NCBI RefSeq assembly: GCF_003696365.1
Contig: NZ_RFFM01000001.1
Coordinates: forward strand, 1,627,852 to 1,691,851
Source of the DNA: Stutzerimonas zhaodongensis
GTDB lineage: Bacteria; Pseudomonadota; Gammaproteobacteria; Pseudomonadales; Pseudomonadaceae
Length of the DNA: 64,000 bases
Direction of reading: 5' to 3'
Shown here: positions 60,249-64,000 of the stretch, piece after piece
Layout: each line of letters opens with the position of its first letter
How positions within the stretch are numbered: position 1 is the stretch's first letter
The notes under the pieces: model-generated
Database searches by the model: none
Seen by the model: the letters and a program-made list of their open reading frames with translations, nothing else
Told to the model about the DNA's origin: nothing
Translations under genes and position numbers: made by a program

Positions 60249-60596
60249 TGGACGCGCTCCATGGCGGAAATGACAGAAAAGACCATAACGGGAATCAGGG
60301 GCATCGAACCAGTACTGGCGATCCAGATGCTGCCGCATGGCGCTTACCGGCTCGCCCTTGGCAAGTGATAGGACGCTGCTGCACCGGGGCTATGAATCCT
60401 GACTCTGAATCAGTACTCCGCATCCAGACCTCAATCGGCACTCCAAGGGGTTTGACGAGGTCTCAGTCTGATATCAGCAGCCGTTGCGCCGCAGCAATAC
60501 CACGATGCGGCCAGCGATATGTCCAGCCCCGAAGGCCTATGACCAAGCTTGAACGATGCCGGCGATAACGCCTTTACCAAAGACCGGAGAGAACCG
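60249..60596. other. Gene-free stretch between divergent HIT and GST genes
   Basis: 348 bases without a supportable gene. The part next to HIT stays open in the HIT frame for 30 codons. I see no strong inverted repeat or near-consensus promoter pair. Confidence 0.5.
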
Positions 60597-61301
60597 ATGC
60601 ACGATCTGTCCACCTTTCCCATCACCCAGAAATGGCCCGCAAGCTATCCGGATCGCCTGCAGCTCTATTCGCTGCCGACGCCCAACGGGGTGAAGGTCTC
60701 GATCATGCTGGAAGAGACCGGATTGCCCTACGAGGCACACCTGGTCAGCTTCGAGAGCAACGATCAGCTGTCCGAAGAGTTTCTCTCTCTGAACCCGAAC
60801 AACAAGATCCCTGCGATCCTCGATCCCAACGGGCCGGATGGGGAGCCGCTGGCATTGTTCGAATCCGGAGCGATTCTTCTTTATCTGGCGGACAAGACCG
60901 GGCAGTTGATGCCGGAGGGCGCCACAGCCCGCTACGAGACGCTTCAGTGGCTGATGTTCCAGATCGGGGGTATAGGGCCGATGTTTGGGCAGCTCGGCTT
61001 CTTCCACAAGTTCGCCGGCAAGGACTACGAAGACAAGCGCCCGCGCGACCGTTACGTCGCCGAAGCCCAACGCCTGCTCGGCGTGCTGGATAGGCGTCTG
61101 GAAGGCCGCGAGTGGCTCATGGGAGGGCGCTACAGCATCGCTGATATCGCGACCTTCCCATGGGTGCGCGGCATGGTGGAGTTCTACGAAGCGCGCGAGC
61201 TCGTCGAGTTCGATCGTTTCGTCAACGTGCAGCGGGTACTGGACGCCTTCGTTGCGCGGCCAGCTGTGGCCAAGGGGCTGAATATCCCGCCGCGCGGGTG
61301 A
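60597..61301 (+). CDS. Glutathione S-transferase, YfcG/YghU-like
   Basis: A 234-residue GST of the Nu class, known in E. coli as disulfide-bond reductases of the YfcG/YghU type. Typical segments are LPTPNGVKVSIMLEETGLPYEAHLV, LNPNNKIPAILDPNG, ALFESGAILLYLADKTGQLMP and LQWLMFQIGGIGPMFGQLGFF. Start at MHDLSTFP, with GGAGA upstream; a TTG 16 codons earlier is in frame. Substrate not known from sequence. Confidence 0.9.
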   Translation: MHDLSTFPITQKWPASYPDRLQLYSLPTPNGVKVSIMLEETGLPYEAHLVSFESNDQLSEEFLSLNPNNKIPAILDPNGPDGEPLALFESGAILLYLADKTGQLMPEGATARYETLQWLMFQIGGIGPMFGQLGFFHKFAGKDYEDKRPRDRYVAEAQRLLGVLDRRLEGREWLMGGRYSIADIATFPWVRGMVEFYEARELVEFDRFVNVQRVLDAFVARPAVAKGLNIPPRG

Positions 61302-61384
61302 TAGTGAACTAGGGTGACTGGATGAACCGGTCAACGGGGACGATTACCGTCTGACCTCGCCAAAACGAGCGGAGAGGTGAAGAC

Positions 61385-62764
61385 ATGGCAGGTGGAAGCT
61401 CGCGACTCAGACCGTATTGCACGGACGCCCGCTGCTCAGATCCCATGCACCTTTACCGGCGCTGGGCAAGGCATGTAGGTGCAGCGGTCTGCCTGGCCAG
61501 CTTCTGCATGACAGCGCACGCGCAGCTGACAGCCACAGAGTCCGACCCGGCCAGACTGGGCTGGATGCAGGGCTTTCCGCCTCCCGCAGAGAAGCTGATC
61601 GGCCAGCCCGATTCGAACTACTTCAGTTTTCCCAAGCTGCGCTGGACCGTGTGCCATATCCGCGAGTTGCTACCCACACGGGAAGTCAGCCGGGGATTGA
61701 GCGCACCGACGCCCTTGAACCGATCGCTGGACAGCAGCATTGACGCCATCAGATTCACCCCGCTTGGCTCAAGCGAGCCGATGACGTGGCAACAGTCGCT
61801 GGCGGCGAATTACACCGACGGCATCATCGTGCTGCACAAGGGCCGGGTGGTGTATGAACGCTACGCTGGCTGCCTTGACGAACAGCGCAAACACGCCGCG
61901 ATGTCGATGACCAAGTCGCTGACAGGCCTGTTGGCCGAAATACTGGTTGCCGAAGGTGCGCTCGATGACGAGGCGATGGTGGCAAAGCTCGTTCCAGAGC
62001 TGGCGTCCAGCGCGTTCGGCGATGCCACCGTGCGGCAGGTCATGGACATGACTACAGCGCTCGACTTCAGCGAGGACTATGCCGATCCCAACGCGCATAT
62101 CTGGAGGTACAGCGCGGCGGCGAATCCCTTGCCCAAGCCTGCCGACTACGAGGGGCCGGTCGGCTATTTCCAGTATCTGCAAACCGTTGCCAAGCGCGGC
62201 ACCCATGGCGAGGCGTTCGGCTATCGGACCGTCAATAGCGATGCGCTAGGTTGGATCATCGCCAGGGTGACCGGAAAGGACGTCAGCGAACTGGTGTCCG
62301 AACGGCTCTGGCAACGCCTGGGCACCGAGCAGGACGCCTACTACACCGTCGATGCGCTAGGCACGCCGTTTGCCGGCGGTGGCCTTAGCGCCGGCTTGCG
62401 CGACATGGCCAGGCTCGGGCAGCTGATGCTCAACGAGGGGCTGCATGATGGTGTTCGATTATTCCCCGCCGAAGTCGTCCGGGCCATTCGCGCCGGGGGT
62501 GACAAGCAGGTGTTCGCCAAAGCCGGGTACAAGACGCTTCCTGGAGGCAGCTACCGGGCAATGTGGTGGGTGCTGCACAACGCCAATGGCGCCTTCGCAG
62601 CCCGCGGTGTACACGGCCAAACCCTGTACGTAGACCCGACAGCCGAAATGGTCATCGCCCGATTCGCATCCCATCCCTCGGCCAAGAACGCCGACAACGA
62701 TCCCACTTCATTGCCCGCCTACCAGGCATTGGCCGATTACCTCGTTGATAGAGCCATACGTTGA
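61385..62764 (+). CDS. Class C beta-lactamase-like serine hydrolase, exported
   Basis: A 459-residue serine hydrolase of the beta-lactamase/6-aminohexanoate-dimer hydrolase type. The catalytic SxxK is SMTK (AAMSMTKSLTG), the Tyr region is FGYRTVNSDALGW, and the third motif position is HGQ (GVHGQTLYVD) in place of KTG. A signal peptide (RHVGAAVCLASFCMTAHA) is present. Two starts are possible: ATG 61385 has the ribosome site GAGAGGTG; ATG 61445 would give a normal signal peptide. Substrate unknown; not a certain antibiotic-resistance enzyme. Confidence 0.87.
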   Translation: MAGGSSRLRPYCTDARCSDPMHLYRRWARHVGAAVCLASFCMTAHAQLTATESDPARLGWMQGFPPPAEKLIGQPDSNYFSFPKLRWTVCHIRELLPTREVSRGLSAPTPLNRSLDSSIDAIRFTPLGSSEPMTWQQSLAANYTDGIIVLHKGRVVYERYAGCLDEQRKHAAMSMTKSLTGLLAEILVAEGALDDEAMVAKLVPELASSAFGDATVRQVMDMTTALDFSEDYADPNAHIWRYSAAANPLPKPADYEGPVGYFQYLQTVAKRGTHGEAFGYRTVNSDALGWIIARVTGKDVSELVSERLWQRLGTEQDAYYTVDALGTPFAGGGLSAGLRDMARLGQLMLNEGLHDGVRLFPAEVVRAIRAGGDKQVFAKAGYKTLPGGSYRAMWWVLHNANGAFAARGVHGQTLYVDPTAEMVIARFASHPSAKNADNDPTSLPAYQALADYLVDRAIR

Positions 62765-62769
62765 ACAGA

Positions 62770-62793
62770 CGGGGCGCTTCGGGTAGCGCCCCG
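62770..62793. terminator. Hairpin between the serine hydrolase and anti-sigma genes
   Basis: A perfect 9-bp stem CGGGGCGCT / AGCGCCCCG with a TCGGGT loop, between two convergent genes. It lacks a T-tract, so it may be a bidirectional but imperfect terminator. Confidence 0.6.
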
Positions 62794-62796
62794 CAC

Positions 62797-63525
62797 TCAG
62801 ATCACCTTGGCTGCTCGCCCAATGAACTGAATCGGCCCGGTTGGCAGCCCGGTTGGCGAGCCGCTTGGCTGCTCCAGCGTCAATTCGAACAGCTGATTGG
62901 GCTGTAACGGCGGCAAGTCGTCGAGGCGAATTCGCACTGGTTGACCCGGCTTGACCAAGCCGAGGGAGACCGGTGCCTGCCAGCCATCAGCCTTGGTCCA
63001 GAGTTGCAGGGCCTTGTCCGGCGGCAGCTCGGTGACGCCAAGCGGGATCAGCTCGATGTCCCGCGACCGATTACTGGCCTGCATCACCCAACCAGGCGAC
63101 AGGCCCTGCGGCGTGGCAAGCACCACCAACCAGGTCGGCGACGGCTCCGGCGACACCCGGGTCAGCAGCAACACGGCCATCAAGACGGTCGCCGCCATGC
63201 CCGCGGCAGCGAAGCCGCGCCAGATCGACAGGTTGTTCCACCAGCCTTCCTGTCGCGGGGCAACGACGGCTGCGGCTTGCCGGCTGGACTCATTGAGGCT
63301 GCGCTGAATGCGGCTCCACAATCGCGGTGAAGGCGCTTGTGGCTCGACCAGATCGGTCAGGTGCAGCAGCCTCGCTTCCCAGAAATCCACAGCTGACTGC
63401 AGTTCCGGTTCGGTGGCAAGGCGCCGCTCCACCGCTTCCCGCTCTGACGCCGAAAGCGTGCCGAGTACATATTCGCCGGCTAGCTCATCGAGGTTTTCAC
63501 TCGGTTCGTCTGGTCCGATGTTCAT
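62797..63525 (-). CDS. Anti-sigma factor (RskA/anti-sigma-K type)
   Basis: A 242-residue membrane protein that probably binds and holds the adjacent sigma factor. The N-terminal anti-sigma domain reads NLDELAGEYVLGTLSASEREAVERRLATEPEL, then one membrane helix (GMAATVLMAVLLLTR), and a periplasmic RskA C-terminal domain (LVVLATPQGLSPGWVMQ ... ELPPDKALQLWTKADG). Its ATG overlaps the sigma stop (ATGA), so the two are coupled. A GTG three codons earlier is also in frame. Confidence 0.9.
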   Translation of the reverse strand: MNIGPDEPSENLDELAGEYVLGTLSASEREAVERRLATEPELQSAVDFWEARLLHLTDLVEPQAPSPRLWSRIQRSLNESSRQAAAVVAPRQEGWWNNLSIWRGFAAAGMAATVLMAVLLLTRVSPEPSPTWLVVLATPQGLSPGWVMQASNRSRDIELIPLGVTELPPDKALQLWTKADGWQAPVSLGLVKPGQPVRIRLDDLPPLQPNQLFELTLEQPSGSPTGLPTGPIQFIGRAAKVI

Positions 63526-64000
63526 CCGATGCACTCACGAAGGGCGGTCAGGCTGCGACGGATCCAGGCCTTGACCGTGCCCAGTGGCGCACCCAGGCGC
63601 TGGGCAATTTCCTGATGGGAATAACCGTCGACGTAAGCGTGAAACACGCAATTGCGGCGCACCGGTTCAAGTTGTTCAAGACAGGCTTCGACTCTGCCGG
63701 GGTTTACCCGCCAATCGAAGGCGTCGGTTTGCTCCTGCCAACCATCGATGGCGCCATGCTCCCTGTCACCCTCCTCGTCCGGTTCCATCTGGACGTGGCG
63801 AGCATTGTTGCGAACGGCATTGAGGGCCAGGTGGCGGGTCAGGCTGAAGATCCAGCCACGAGCCGAGCCACGCGTCTGGTCGTAGGTGCCAGCCCTGTTC
63901 CAGATACGGATGAACGCGTCATGGACGATGTCCTCGGCAAGGGCCAGGTCTCGGACGATCCGCTGAACCACACCGAGCAGCCGCGGGCTTTCCTGTTCAT
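63522..64000 (-). CDS. ECF sigma-70 factor (5' end cut by window edge)
   Basis: The frame runs off the window: it reads ...EQESPRLLGVVQRIVRDLALAEDIVHDAFIRIW. Region 2 is therefore partly outside. Region 4 is complete: LEPVRRNCVFHAYVDGYSHQEIAQRLGAPLGTVKAWIRRSLTALRECIG. Probably the SigK-like partner of the coupled anti-sigma factor. Signal and regulon cannot be read. About the first 20-25 residues are missing by family length. Confidence 0.9.
   Translation of the reverse strand, partial: EQESPRLLGVVQRIVRDLALAEDIVHDAFIRIWNRAGTYDQTRGSARGWIFSLTRHLALNAVRNNARHVQMEPDEEGDREHGAIDGWQEQTDAFDWRVNPGRVEACLEQLEPVRRNCVFHAYVDGYSHQEIAQRLGAPLGTVKAWIRRSLTALRECIG

Noticed and set aside
61385..62764. Calling the serine hydrolase an antibiotic-resistance beta-lactamase
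   Set aside because: SxxK is present but the third motif is HGQ, not KTG, and the protein resembles esterase or amide hydrolase members as much.

Overview
The window is a stretch of ordinary, densely packed chromosome from a GC-rich gammaproteobacterium. The best fit is a member of the Pseudomonadaceae, close to the Pseudomonas stutzeri group (Stutzerimonas). This rests on gene order and protein character: iscR-iscS-iscU-iscA-hscB-hscA-fdx-iscX, queA-tgt-yajC-secD-secF beside a tRNA-Leu(CAA), lptF-lptG divergent from pepA-holC-(hypothetical)-valS, a PA3286-type beta-ketodecanoyl-ACP synthase, and an OprP/OprO-type porin. The species is inferred; no 16S gene is present.

Layout. 1-5.5 kb: the ISC iron-sulfur assembly operon on the minus strand, with a clear IscR type 1 site overlapping its promoter. 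5.5-8.6 kb: cysE overlapping trmJ, divergent suhB with a bidirectional terminator, and a glycine-zipper protein. 8.7-14.1 kb: queA, tgt and the yajC-secD-secF translocase genes, followed by tRNA-Leu with a strong promoter. 14.7-17.8 kb: a cold-shock protein, an RDD membrane protein and the LPS-export permeases lptG and lptF. 17.9-23.4 kb: pepA, holC, a conserved hypothetical and valS. 23.7-31.3 kb: ion and solute transporters (NhaD-type antiporter, SLC13 permease with RCK_C domains, two MFS proteins), rlmF and small genes, including a 40-residue membrane peptide coupled to an MFS gene. 31.5-36.6 kb: yejK, uppP, a GST, a GIY-YIG protein and mltF. 36.6-41.4 kb: ybaK, a half-length metE, exoD, metR and a COG3146 protein. 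41.5-45.9 kb: the OprP-type porin, the ketoacyl synthase and small conserved genes. 46-62.8 kb: an accessory-looking run of single-gene units (two aldo/keto reductases, three alpha/beta hydrolases, an MFS exporter, a second SLC13 permease, a SIMPL protein, a DUF445 protein, HIT, a GST, a class C beta-lactamase-like hydrolase). 62.8-64 kb: an anti-sigma factor and its ECF sigma factor, cut by the window edge.

How the genes work together. IscR senses Fe-S status through its own cluster and controls IscS (sulfur donor), IscU (scaffold), IscA (carrier), HscA/HscB (chaperones that release the cluster) and Fdx (electron donor). CysE feeds cysteine to IscS. QueA and Tgt act in tRNA queuosine synthesis, and YajC-SecDF drives protein export. 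LptF/LptG export LPS. MetR probably controls the truncated metE and itself: similar TGAG-N5-TTCA boxes lie upstream of both.

I see no CRISPR array, prophage, insertion sequence, defence island or biosynthetic cluster, and nothing I would call an undescribed system. The most interesting items are the half-length MetE with exoD placed between it and metR, a long possibly structured leader before the NhaD-type antiporter gene, two tiny genes (40 and 48 codons), and a charged insert between the RCK_C domains of the second SLC13 permease.
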